Of a DNA stretch of 64,000 nt, positions 18,870 through 25,667 are shown one piece after another. Source of the DNA: Methylophilaceae bacterium (lineage in GTDB: Bacteria; Pseudomonadota; Gammaproteobacteria; Burkholderiales; Methylophilaceae); the NCBI GenBank assembly GCA_947379975.1, contig CANCPF010000005.1, positions 30,009-94,008 of the forward strand. The letters run 5' to 3'. Numbering within the stretch: position 1 is the first letter of the stretch; every line of letters begins with the position of its first letter. The notes below the pieces were generated by a model, which saw only the letters and a program-made list of their open reading frames with translations, did not search any database and was not told the origin of the DNA. The position numbers and the translations under genes were made by a program.

Positions 18870-19622
18870 ATGCGTCAAAAATTGATTGTTGCCAACTGGA
18901 AGATGCACGGCAACTTAGCGAGTAATAAACAACTTTTAGCGGCTTATATTGAGAAGCTTTCGCCAATCAATAATGTCAAAGTTGTCGTTTGCGTGCCTTA
19001 TCCATATTTAGCGCAAGCACAATCCATCCTACAAAATACCAACATTGCTTGGGGCGCACAAAACATCAGCAAAGATCCGGTCGGTGCGTTTACTGGCGAA
19101 GTCAGTGCGGCAATGTTGAGGGACTTCGGTGCAACGTATGTCGTTATCGGTCACTCGGAACGCGCAACCGCTTATTGTGAATCCGATGAAAATATCGCCA
19201 TTAAGTTTATGCAAGCGCAGGCACATGGCTTAATCCCTATTTTGTGCGTGGGTGAAACGTTGATTGAACGCGAGGCTGGCGTGATGCAAATGGTCGTAGC
19301 CAAACAGTTAGATACGATTATTAACCTATATGGCGCCGCAGTATTTACCAATGCGGTAATCTCTTATGAGCCAATCTGGGCGATAGGAAGCGGCTTGGCG
19401 GCAAGTGCAGAGCAAGCGCAAAGCATGCATGAATTTATTCGCAACAGAATCGCTAGCTTTGATAAAGCCGCTGCAGCTAGCTTGAAAATCCTCTACGGAG
19501 GAAGCGTAAATCCGCAAAATGCGGTACAATTACTGGTTATGCAAGATATAGACGGTGGTCTTATCGGTAAGTGTTCGTTAAACGCGCAAGAATTTGAAGG
19601 GATATGCCGCGCAGCAACTTGA
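18870..19622 (+). CDS. tpiA: Triose-phosphate isomerase
   Basis: 250 residues. Catalytic Lys in NWKMHGN, His in VVIGHSER, Glu in YEPIWAIGSG, and the phosphate-binding loop ILYGGSVNP. Interconverts glyceraldehyde-3-phosphate and dihydroxyacetone phosphate. AAGGT upstream of ATG 18870 is a good ribosome site. Followed by secG, the usual arrangement in betaproteobacteria. Confidence 0.98.
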   Translation: MRQKLIVANWKMHGNLASNKQLLAAYIEKLSPINNVKVVVCVPYPYLAQAQSILQNTNIAWGAQNISKDPVGAFTGEVSAAMLRDFGATYVVIGHSERATAYCESDENIAIKFMQAQAHGLIPILCVGETLIEREAGVMQMVVAKQLDTIINLYGAAVFTNAVISYEPIWAIGSGLAASAEQAQSMHEFIRNRIASFDKAAAASLKILYGGSVNPQNAVQLLVMQDIDGGLIGKCSLNAQEFEGICRAAT

Positions 19623-19711
19623 AAACAAGCTGTTGAAAATAAGGAATTATATTTTCTTTGTTCAATTAGCTGTGAAATCAAGTTGCCGACAAATGCGGTC
19701 TTAAGGTAAAA

Positions 19712-20071
19712 ATGGAAAAATTAGTCTTAGTAATTCACGTGTTAGCTGCGTTAGGCGTTATTGGTCTCGTGTTATTGCAACACGGTAAAGGCGCTGATAT
19801 GGGTGCATCTTTTGGTAGCGGAGCCTCTGGTAGCCTGTTTGGCGTATCTGGTTCAGCAAACTTTATGAGCAAAGCAACCGCAGTCTTCGTCATGATATTT
19901 TTTACTACCAGCTTAACGCTAGCTTATATGTCTAGCCACAGAGTCAGTGGCAGTGTTGTTAAAGCCAATGCAGCCAATGTTGTGACTGGTGCAAAAGCAA
20001 CGCCTACCGATGCCGTTGTGCCCAAAGCGCCTGCAGGTTCAGAAGATATTCCTAGCCAGCCAGCTAAGTAA
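19712..20071 (+). CDS. secG: Preprotein translocase subunit SecG
   Basis: 119 residues. Two membrane helices (about 3-22 and 53-72) around the conserved loop QHGKGADMGASFGSGASGS, which is diagnostic for SecG. Its C-terminal tail is Ala/Val/Pro-rich. Part of the SecYEG channel. AAGGT at 19703-19707 precedes ATG 19712. Confidence 0.97.
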   Translation: MEKLVLVIHVLAALGVIGLVLLQHGKGADMGASFGSGASGSLFGVSGSANFMSKATAVFVMIFFTTSLTLAYMSSHRVSGSVVKANAANVVTGAKATPTDAVVPKAPAGSEDIPSQPAK

Positions 20072-20112
20072 TACAACTACTTCAAACAGTAAGAACGATA
20101 GCTGAAATAAAT

Positions 20113-20197
20113 GCCGTCGTGGTGGAATTGGTAGACACGCAACCTTGAGGTGGTTGTGACTTAGGTCGTGAGAGTTCGAGTCTCTCCGTCGGCACCA
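20113..20197 (+). tRNA. tRNA-Leu (anticodon GAG)
   Basis: 85 bases with encoded CCA. Class II tRNA: D-arm TGGTGGAATTGGTAGACACG, anticodon stem CAACC/GGTTG around loop TTGAGGT (anticodon GAG), long variable arm (GAC...GTC), T-arm GAGAG-TTCGAGT-CTCTC. The acceptor stem GCCGTCG/CGTCGGC has a T-T mismatch at the fifth pair; a consensus 5' strand would be GCCGACG. Its 3' end is the integration site of the element that follows. Confidence 0.95.
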
Positions 20198-20210
20198 GTT
20201 AATCGTTCTT
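20175..20210 (+). repeat. Left attachment site (attL) in the tRNA-Leu 3' end
   Basis: TTCGAGTCTCTCCGTC (20175-20190), GGC (20191-20193), then ACCAGTTAATCGTTCTT (20194-20210). The same sequence, minus GGC, occurs at 25385-25417. The shared block covers the T-arm to CCA and runs 13 bases past the tRNA. Confidence 0.88.
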
Positions 20211-20310
20211 TACTGTCCAATAATGTATAAATTCCCAATAAATACAACGATATAGCTAGTTTTAGCGTCCAATTTCATTCATTGTCGTGTAATAAAATCC
20301 ATTTACAAAG

Positions 20311-20365
20311 CGTATAAAAAACGTATAAAGAACTATGTAGTTTTATTTTTATACGTTTTTATACG
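20311..20365. repeat. Left cluster of CGTATAAA motifs (candidate integrase arm sites / int operator)
   Basis: Direct copies CGTATAAA at 20311-20318 and 20322-20329; inverted copies TTTATACG at 20348-20355 and 20358-20365. Spacings are 10-11 bp, about one helical turn. They sit directly upstream of the integrase start (20373), so binding could also control int expression. Confidence 0.6.
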
Positions 20366-20372
20366 GATTGTT

Positions 20373-21614
20373 ATGGCTAAATTAAATGCTGATTTACTAG
20401 ATGACCTAACTATCAAGGCTGCAAAGCCTACGGAAAAACAATACACGCTTCGTGATGGCAATGGCTTATTTTTGCTTATTCACCCCAATGGAAGTAAATA
20501 TTTTCAGTTACGCACCACGTTACACGGTAAATCTAAACTTATTCAATTAGGTACGTATCCTGCGTTGTCACTTAGTGAAGCTCGTGAGCAATCAAGAGAA
20601 AAGCGCAAGCTAGTGAAAGTAAGCCATAAAGACCCAATATTTGAAGCTAAACTAGTCAAGCAGCAAAAGTCTAAAGATGCAGATAATACCTTCCAAAAGA
20701 TAGCTGAAGAATGGCTAGTCATTAAACAGCGAACGCTGGCACCATCTACCCACCTGAAAATCAAGCAAACATTTAACGCTAATGTCTATGGTGTTATAGG
20801 TAAATATCCCATTAGTGAAATTGATAACCAACATGTGCGTAAATGTTTACTCATTATGCAAAAGCGTGGTGCATTGGAGTTCATGGAAAAAACAAGGGGT
20901 TGGATTAAGAGTGTGTTTGACTTTGCTTTAAGTGACAAGCTCATCACAGAAAACCCAATACCACTAAAAGATGAGCGACTGATAAAGCACGTTGGGGGTA
21001 ATTTCCCTCACTTAGAATCTATGGCAGATGCTGGAAAGCTATTACGCAACCTTGTTGAATACGCTGGCAGTTTTGAAGTGGCTTCATGCGTATATTTGCA
21101 ATTAAGTTTTGCACAACGTCCAAGTGAGCTGAGGTGTGCTAAATGGTCGGAGTTTGATTTAGACAAAGCAATATGGACTTTGCCTTTAGAGCGTTCTAAA
21201 ACAAGAAAACATATGACTAAGCCTCACAATATCATGTTATCTAGGCAAGCTGTAGTGAGGTTAAAAGAGCTGAAAGTATTTACTGGGCACAGTGAGTATT
21301 TATTTACCGGCAGGTTAAATAGCAAGCCTATTTCTGACAAAGCTATTAGCAATGCCTATGATGCAGTATTTACTGATTATCATATCGTGCCGCATGGTTG
21401 TCGGCATTTTTTTAGTACACAGGCTAATGAAAGTGGATTATTTCGAAAAGAAGCCATAGACTCGTTTTTACAGCATAAAGATAAAAATGCCATTAGTGCA
21501 ATATATAACCAAGCCACATATGATGACGAGCGCAAGAGTTTGGCTCAATGGTGGAGTGACCAGTTAGACATTGCAAGATATGGCGCTAATATCCTACCAT
21601 TCAAAATAGCTTAA
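20373..21614 (+). CDS. Tyrosine-recombinase integrase, P4/CP4-57 type
   Basis: 413 residues. The N-terminal DUF4102-type arm-binding domain (LTIKAAKPTEKQYTLRDGNGLFLLIHPNGSK region) is followed by a core-binding domain (about 110-200) and a catalytic domain. Catalytic residues seen: Arg in AQRPSELRCAKWSEF, His-x-x-Arg in PHGCRHFFSTQ, and Tyr in AISAIYNQATYDDERK. Sited 176 bases after tRNA-Leu and reading away from it, the standard arrangement for tRNA-targeting integrases. Should catalyse integration and excision. Confidence 0.95.
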   Translation: MAKLNADLLDDLTIKAAKPTEKQYTLRDGNGLFLLIHPNGSKYFQLRTTLHGKSKLIQLGTYPALSLSEAREQSREKRKLVKVSHKDPIFEAKLVKQQKSKDADNTFQKIAEEWLVIKQRTLAPSTHLKIKQTFNANVYGVIGKYPISEIDNQHVRKCLLIMQKRGALEFMEKTRGWIKSVFDFALSDKLITENPIPLKDERLIKHVGGNFPHLESMADAGKLLRNLVEYAGSFEVASCVYLQLSFAQRPSELRCAKWSEFDLDKAIWTLPLERSKTRKHMTKPHNIMLSRQAVVRLKELKVFTGHSEYLFTGRLNSKPISDKAISNAYDAVFTDYHIVPHGCRHFFSTQANESGLFRKEAIDSFLQHKDKNAISAIYNQATYDDERKSLAQWWSDQLDIARYGANILPFKIA

Positions 21615-21914
21615 AAATTCCTGTGGTTAATTTACCTGCTGGATGAATATGCAGAAATTTCTTGACGAACCTCAATTTAACCATTAAATTTAAAATATAA
21701 ACAAGCACAACATATTGATTTTAATTTTATATAAACACAATATCTAATGCTGGAAGGACAGTTTCTTTTACTCACCACAAAAGAAAAAGCTTCAACCTTA
21801 GAGCCAAATAATCTTTAGTAAATAATGTTTATAAGATTAAATAACTCTCTGTCAGTGGTTAGGGCGCTTGCCAAACCCACGAAAAAAACGGTGTTCAAAG
21901 AGGTACCCTTCACA
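21615..21914. other. 300-bp gap between int and the AlpA-like gene
   Basis: AT-rich, with no convincing gene. TTGACG at 21662-21667 followed 17 bases later by TAAATT could be a promoter for the AlpA-like gene, but this is weak. An upstream in-frame ATG at 21825 would add 30 residues to AlpA; the extension has no family similarity I recognise. Confidence 0.35.
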
Positions 21915-22127
21915 ATGAGCAAGATTCTTAGACTAGATGGCGCTAAATCGGCGTCAGGCTTATCTCGTAGCACTATATACAACATGATGGCAACTGGCGA
22001 TTTCCCACAAAGTATTTTATTGGGTGCGAGGGCAATTGGTTGGCTAGAGAGCGACGTGCAACTTTGGATTCACTCTCGTATTAATGGGCGGAAGTGGCAA
22101 CAAGAGTTAAGGGAATTGAATAAATAA
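21915..22127 (+). CDS. AlpA-family helix-turn-helix regulator
   Basis: 70 residues from ATG 21915 (MSKILRLDGAKSASGLSRST). This start gives the usual AlpA length and has AGAGGT about 10 bases upstream. The HTH (SGLSRSTIYNMMATGDFPQSI) and following GARAIGWLESDVQLWI are diagnostic of AlpA/HTH_17 proteins, which act as excisionase-like activators in P4-type elements. Probably controls int and excision. Confidence 0.85.
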   Translation: MSKILRLDGAKSASGLSRSTIYNMMATGDFPQSILLGARAIGWLESDVQLWIHSRINGRKWQQELRELNK

Positions 22128-22313
22128 ATATCTTCTAGATGGTACACATAACCCACCACTAAGACACCGGTAAAAACATATAACTAATTGATTTTAATTG
22201 ATAAATTTAAATAACAAGTCTATCTGCTACTTAGGGGTAAATTGATATTTTATTTGACGTTAATTTAGTTAAGTTTTTATTAGGTGTAGTTATATTTATT
22301 AGGAAGTTGATAA

Positions 22314-23663
22314 TTGACCTTAATTCAAGAAGCTAGCATTGCATCAGGCATACCCTTAGAGCAATTAGAAGCTCTGCTAGCAATTCCTTACAAAGAGAAG
22401 TCAACATTACCAAGGGGAATAACTCTTGCTACTGTGGGTTTCGCTAAGGATGCAATTGCTGAAATTAGAGCGGAGCTAGAGCCAAAGTTAAAACAAGGAC
22501 GTAAAGATTCTCAGGCAAGGGTGGATAACACCTTTAGACTCATTATGTGTAATTTGGTGGGATGTGTTTTCACAAGAGAGGGTCTGTCATTACCTGGAGA
22601 TAATAAGGCTTATAACGTTGGTAGCTATTATCACAAATTCCACTTGACCAGAAGGGCTGTTAAAGAAGTAATCGGTGCACTTGAAGGTAAGTATATTAAG
22701 AGAATTAAAGGTAATAAATATAATAAAAAAGTAGATAATTACCAACCAACACCTGAATTAGAGCTAAAAATAGTACCTCTTATATATTTAATATGTGAAG
22801 AATATAAACCACTAGAACCACTAGTTATATTTAAGCAAGATAAAGAATTACAAACAATTGAACCTAGATATAAGCACATTAAGCAGAGACGTTCTTCAAG
22901 TAAGGTTAAAGTCATTCAAGAAATTGATTGGAATGCTTTAATTGAGCTTGAAACCACTTATGCAACAGACCAAGCAGCCTTAATAAGAATAAATGATGCA
23001 TTGAAAGATGCTAGCTTTGCACTTAAAGGGCCAGTCAAACGTATCTATAGCCATAATGACGCCATGCAAGGTGGTAGGTTATATGTAAGGTTACAAAGTC
23101 TTCCAGACCGCAGGGCTAGAATTAGAATTAATACCTTGTTTAATGGTAAGCCAATTGCTGAAGTAGACTTGTCAGCAAACCACCCTAGAATGCTTATGGC
23201 ACTTGAAGGAGAGCAGCTCCCTGAGAACTTTTATGACGAAATTGCTGAAGAGTCTGGTACATCTAGAGATAAAGTTAAATTTCTTGTGATGAAAATGGTT
23301 GGTGCTAGTGATAGACGCATTTCACTTGTTGTAAAAGAGGATGAGGTTCATTGGTATAAATCTACATTCAAAATGACTGAAGCTGAAAGGAAAAGGATTG
23401 AGAATGCAATTAAAGATAAATATCCTAAGCTTTATACTTGGTTTTACCGAGGCAGGGGTGTTCAGATGCAAGCGCTTGAAGGGGATATTCTTTTAGAAGC
23501 TATGCTCTCGTTGCTAGACCAAGGAATACTCTCACTCCCAATGCATGATGCTATATATGTTCAGCAGGAGTTTGTCGCACAAGCTAAAGTTTCCCTTGAA
23601 AATGCTTGGATGCATGCTTTAGGAGTAAGCTTCAAACCATATACAAAAATAGATATGCCTTAA
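22314..23663 (+). CDS. Putative minimal family-A-like DNA polymerase (element replicase)
   Basis: 449 residues, TTG start 22314 with AGGAAG at 22301-22306. The C-terminal half shows palm/finger motifs in the order of family A polymerases: GGRLYVRLQSLPDRRARIRI (253-271; compare TGRLSS.DPNLQNIP), AEVDLSANHPRML (motif A, Asp285), SRDKVKFLVMKMVGA (motif-B-like, Arg318, Lys320, Gly330), ALEGDILLEAML (compare QGTAADI..AM), and LSLPMHDAIYV (motif C, His411-Asp412). No 3'-5' or 5'-3' exonuclease motifs are visible; the first 240 residues are basic and unrecognised. The T7-RNA-polymerase branch of the same superfamily is an alternative. AGA/AGG/ATA-rich codon use marks it as foreign. Confidence 0.62.
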   Translation: MTLIQEASIASGIPLEQLEALLAIPYKEKSTLPRGITLATVGFAKDAIAEIRAELEPKLKQGRKDSQARVDNTFRLIMCNLVGCVFTREGLSLPGDNKAYNVGSYYHKFHLTRRAVKEVIGALEGKYIKRIKGNKYNKKVDNYQPTPELELKIVPLIYLICEEYKPLEPLVIFKQDKELQTIEPRYKHIKQRRSSSKVKVIQEIDWNALIELETTYATDQAALIRINDALKDASFALKGPVKRIYSHNDAMQGGRLYVRLQSLPDRRARIRINTLFNGKPIAEVDLSANHPRMLMALEGEQLPENFYDEIAEESGTSRDKVKFLVMKMVGASDRRISLVVKEDEVHWYKSTFKMTEAERKRIENAIKDKYPKLYTWFYRGRGVQMQALEGDILLEAMLSLLDQGILSLPMHDAIYVQQEFVAQAKVSLENAWMHALGVSFKPYTKIDMP

Positions 23664-23825
23664 TATTAAATTTATTTTATACATAGAGCCTTATAACGCA
23701 TTTAAATATTAAATACATAGCAACACAGCAGTAATTTATTTAAACGTCTTTAAGGTAACTTTACGTGCGTTATAGAGGTATTTATGCTAAATTAAACAGA
23801 TATACCATGTGTTGGATGCGTTTTT
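23664..23825. other. AT-rich gap between convergent element genes
   Basis: 162 bases, strongly AT-rich. No gene and no perfect terminator hairpin recognised by eye. Confidence 0.4.
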
Positions 23826-24311
23826 CTAAAACTTTTTAACTGAGGTGTTGATTTTTTCGCAATTTCCCGATGTTGCAGTTTGAATATTTGCACCTTTAGT
23901 GAAGCTTGTATCTTTAGTTACAATTAGGCTTCCAGAGTTTCTGTCGATTATGATGTGGGTGGTTGAGCTAGTAATACTTTCCAAATCCCCTTCATTTAAT
24001 CGTTCAATATCCCATTTGTTTTCATCACTATAGTCTACAGTAATGCTCCCAGAGCGAACTTTTGTTGAGGCAGATATAGATATATTATTTACAGAAGCCA
24101 GTGCTGATGAAATTATTATAATTTTATTTGCACCATTGTCCGTAATTTCTATCATTGCCGTGCCTTTTTCTTCTTCAATCCTACCAGAACTAAAAGTAAT
24201 TTTTGAAGTGACATTACATTGCAGCTTCATCTCAGTTGCGGCTGCAGAGACTGGCATTGCAATAGTGAATAGCAGGGTAATTGCAAGAAAATTTAAATAT
24301 ACATTTTGCAT
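23826..24311 (-). CDS. Small exported protein of the integrative element, function unknown
   Basis: 161 residues from ATG at 24311; AGGA lies about 6 bases upstream, and an earlier in-frame start at 24365 gives a non-signal-like extension. Signal peptide: YLNFLAITLLFTIAMPVSAAA. The mature part is Ser/Thr/Ile-rich with alternating hydrophobic residues, probably beta-rich, and has two cysteines (LQCNV and GNCEK) that could form a disulfide. No family recognised. Only minus-strand gene in the element, so likely its own transcript. Confidence 0.7.
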   Translation of the reverse strand: MQNVYLNFLAITLLFTIAMPVSAAATEMKLQCNVTSKITFSSGRIEEEKGTAMIEITDNGANKIIIISSALASVNNISISASTKVRSGSITVDYSDENKWDIERLNEGDLESITSSTTHIIIDRNSGSLIVTKDTSFTKGANIQTATSGNCEKINTSVKKF

Positions 24312-24441
24312 ACAAATCCTAATATTAATAATTAAACTACACTTTATTCTATTTTTGAAACGCAATGTGTATTAAAGTAACAGTCACAACAGGCTGACAA
24401 TTAAATTAAAAAAGAAAACTAATTAACAAAGGGATTGGAAT

Positions 24442-24870
24442 ATGCGTAAGTTCGGCTTCTTATCTATAATAGCTCTGGTGGGATGTACTAGCTCTATACC
24501 AGTTATGCCTACAGGTACGCCTCATGAATATGTAGTGGTTGCTAGGCATATGGCTTCTGTATTTTCTAGTTTAGAGGAGGCTAAAAAAGAGGCTGAATCC
24601 AAAGCTATGAGTTATTGCATGGGCATTGGAAAGATTTATTCTAAAAAATATGCTATCGACAGACCTATGGCTATTGGTCAAGTTCCAGAGTCGAGTCTTT
24701 ATTTCACCTGTACTACTAATGTTGAAAATGCAAATCCTCAAGCTGATGTAAATGTCAACTCTTCAAGCACCATCAAGAAAATGGAAGAATTAAATGTGAT
24801 GTTGAAAGGTGGTCTTATAAATCAAGATGAATACAATATGAAGAAACATGAATTGCTGAAAGCGATGTAA
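24442..24870 (+). CDS. Lipoprotein with C-terminal SHOCT-like domain
   Basis: 142 residues. The lipobox is IALVGC at about residues 10-15, so Cys15 would be lipidated. The mature part has two cysteines (SYCMG, YFTCTT). The last 31 residues (KKMEELNVMLKGGLINQDEY onward) match the SHOCT pattern, a short helical domain ending many exported or phage-associated proteins. Preceded by a good ribosome site (GGGATTGGA). Possibly an envelope-modifying cargo; function unknown. Confidence 0.75.
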   Translation: MRKFGFLSIIALVGCTSSIPVMPTGTPHEYVVVARHMASVFSSLEEAKKEAESKAMSYCMGIGKIYSKKYAIDRPMAIGQVPESSLYFTCTTNVENANPQADVNVNSSSTIKKMEELNVMLKGGLINQDEYNMKKHELLKAM

Positions 24871-24921
24871 CGTACTAATGGCGAAGAATTTTAATAAATT
24901 TTACATGAATTGGAGTATTGA

Positions 24922-25131
24922 ATGAATTTTTCTTTCAGAATTTTAGCTGTCTTAGTTGCTTTGATGCCTTTGAATTCTATGGCAGGCTATGGTGACCCTT
25001 GGTATCTTGTATATCATGTTAGTGGTGGCACAATAAATCAAACGCTTGGTCCGTTTGGAACTCAGTTTGAGTGTACGGGCGCAAGATTGTCACTTCCATT
25101 GGGAGCTGTATTTGTAGGATGTTTTCAGTAA
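24922..25131 (+). CDS. Very small secreted protein, function unknown
   Basis: 69 residues: a signal peptide (FRILAVLVALMPLNSMA) and a mature part of about 47 residues with two cysteines (QFECTG, VGCFQ), the last close to the C-terminus. GGAG lies 9-12 bases upstream of ATG 24922. It follows the SHOCT lipoprotein by 51 bases on the same strand, so probably co-transcribed. Family not recognised. Confidence 0.65.
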   Translation: MNFSFRILAVLVALMPLNSMAGYGDPWYLVYHVSGGTINQTLGPFGTQFECTGARLSLPLGAVFVGCFQ

Positions 25132-25313
25132 CGTTAAATTGTAAATAGCTGTCATTCATTTTTTAATTTTTGAATGTGATTTATTGCAAGGGGAGTGATT
25201 TACGGGTTTTTGTGGGTAGGTGGATACAGTAAATATACATATAAATATCTGAACCTACCCCCCCCGTAAAGGTTAGGTTGTATGGGGTTTTTAAAATGCA
25301 GAGAAATAAAATA

Positions 25314-25333
25314 CGTATAAAAATACGTATAAA
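25314..25333. repeat. Right pair of CGTATAAA motifs (candidate integrase arm sites)
   Basis: Direct copies at 25314-25321 and 25326-25333, 12 bp apart, about 50 bp inside the right att. Same octamer as the four copies at the left end. Confidence 0.6.
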
Positions 25334-25384
25334 AATAAATATATAAGTCTTTAGATTCCGCTATATATAGGATTTTAGCATAAC

Positions 25385-25417
25385 TTCGAGTCTCTCCGTC
25401 ACCAGTTAATCGTTCTT
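25385..25417 (+). repeat. Right attachment site (attR) with a 3-base deletion
   Basis: TTCGAGTCTCTCCGTC (25385-25400) joined directly to ACCAGTTAATCGTTCTT (25401-25417). Identical to attL except that GGC of the acceptor strand is missing. It is only a tRNA fragment, not a gene. Confidence 0.88.
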
Positions 25418-25667
25418 CTTCGTCTAATGAAAATCCAAAAAATCTGCAGCTTGAATCAATGGCGTTTAGCAGGACGTTTTTTTATAAATTGACTAGCTTT
25501 AGTAATATTTCATGTTAGTTTGGATGTTTTTGCCTTATCTCCCGCTTTAAAATTATGATTTTCCAAAAATTCCTCTCGTATTTATAACGCGCACAAAACT
25601 AGTTAATTTAAGGGATATTTCACTTAGATTCGGGTAAAATGTCGATTTAATTGCTCAGAACTTACTC

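Larger units (their letters stand above)
20191..25400. mobile_element. 5.2-kb integrative element in tRNA-Leu(GAG)
   Basis: Bounded by direct repeats of the tRNA 3' end (20175-20210 and 25385-25417). Just inside the left end is a P4-type integrase reading inward, then an AlpA-like regulator, a family-A-polymerase-like protein, and three small exported proteins. Iterated CGTATAAA motifs, candidate integrase arm sites, lie near both ends. The DNA is more AT-rich than its surroundings and the polymerase-like gene favours AGA, AGG and ATA codons, unlike neighbouring genes. No capsid, portal, conjugation or known defence gene was found. It could be a satellite-like element or an integrating plasmid; exact boundaries depend on the crossover point. 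Confidence 0.85.
25132..25667. other. 536-bp region: right end of the element and purL upstream region
   Basis: No gene seen. Contains a run of eight C (25258-25265), an AACCTA/TAGGTT inverted repeat around it, two arm-type CGTATAAA copies, and the right att copy (25385-25417). From about 25418 the sequence should be original chromosome leading into purL. Confidence 0.7.

Noticed and set aside
24043..24375. 110-codon plus-strand frame in the element
   Set aside because: The opposite strand carries a protein with a signal peptide and ribosome site; the plus frame is its mirror.
23826..25131. Toxin-antitoxin or restriction module in the element
   Set aside because: The proteins are exported or lipidated and lack nuclease, HTH-antitoxin or methylase motifs.
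25258..25265. C8 tract as a phase-variable switch (also 44246-44253)
   Set aside because: Neither run lies in or directly before a coding frame whose expression it could clearly switch.
25385..25417. Possible second tRNA gene
   Set aside because: Only the T-arm and acceptor tail are present, with no D-arm or anticodon; it is the att repeat of the element.
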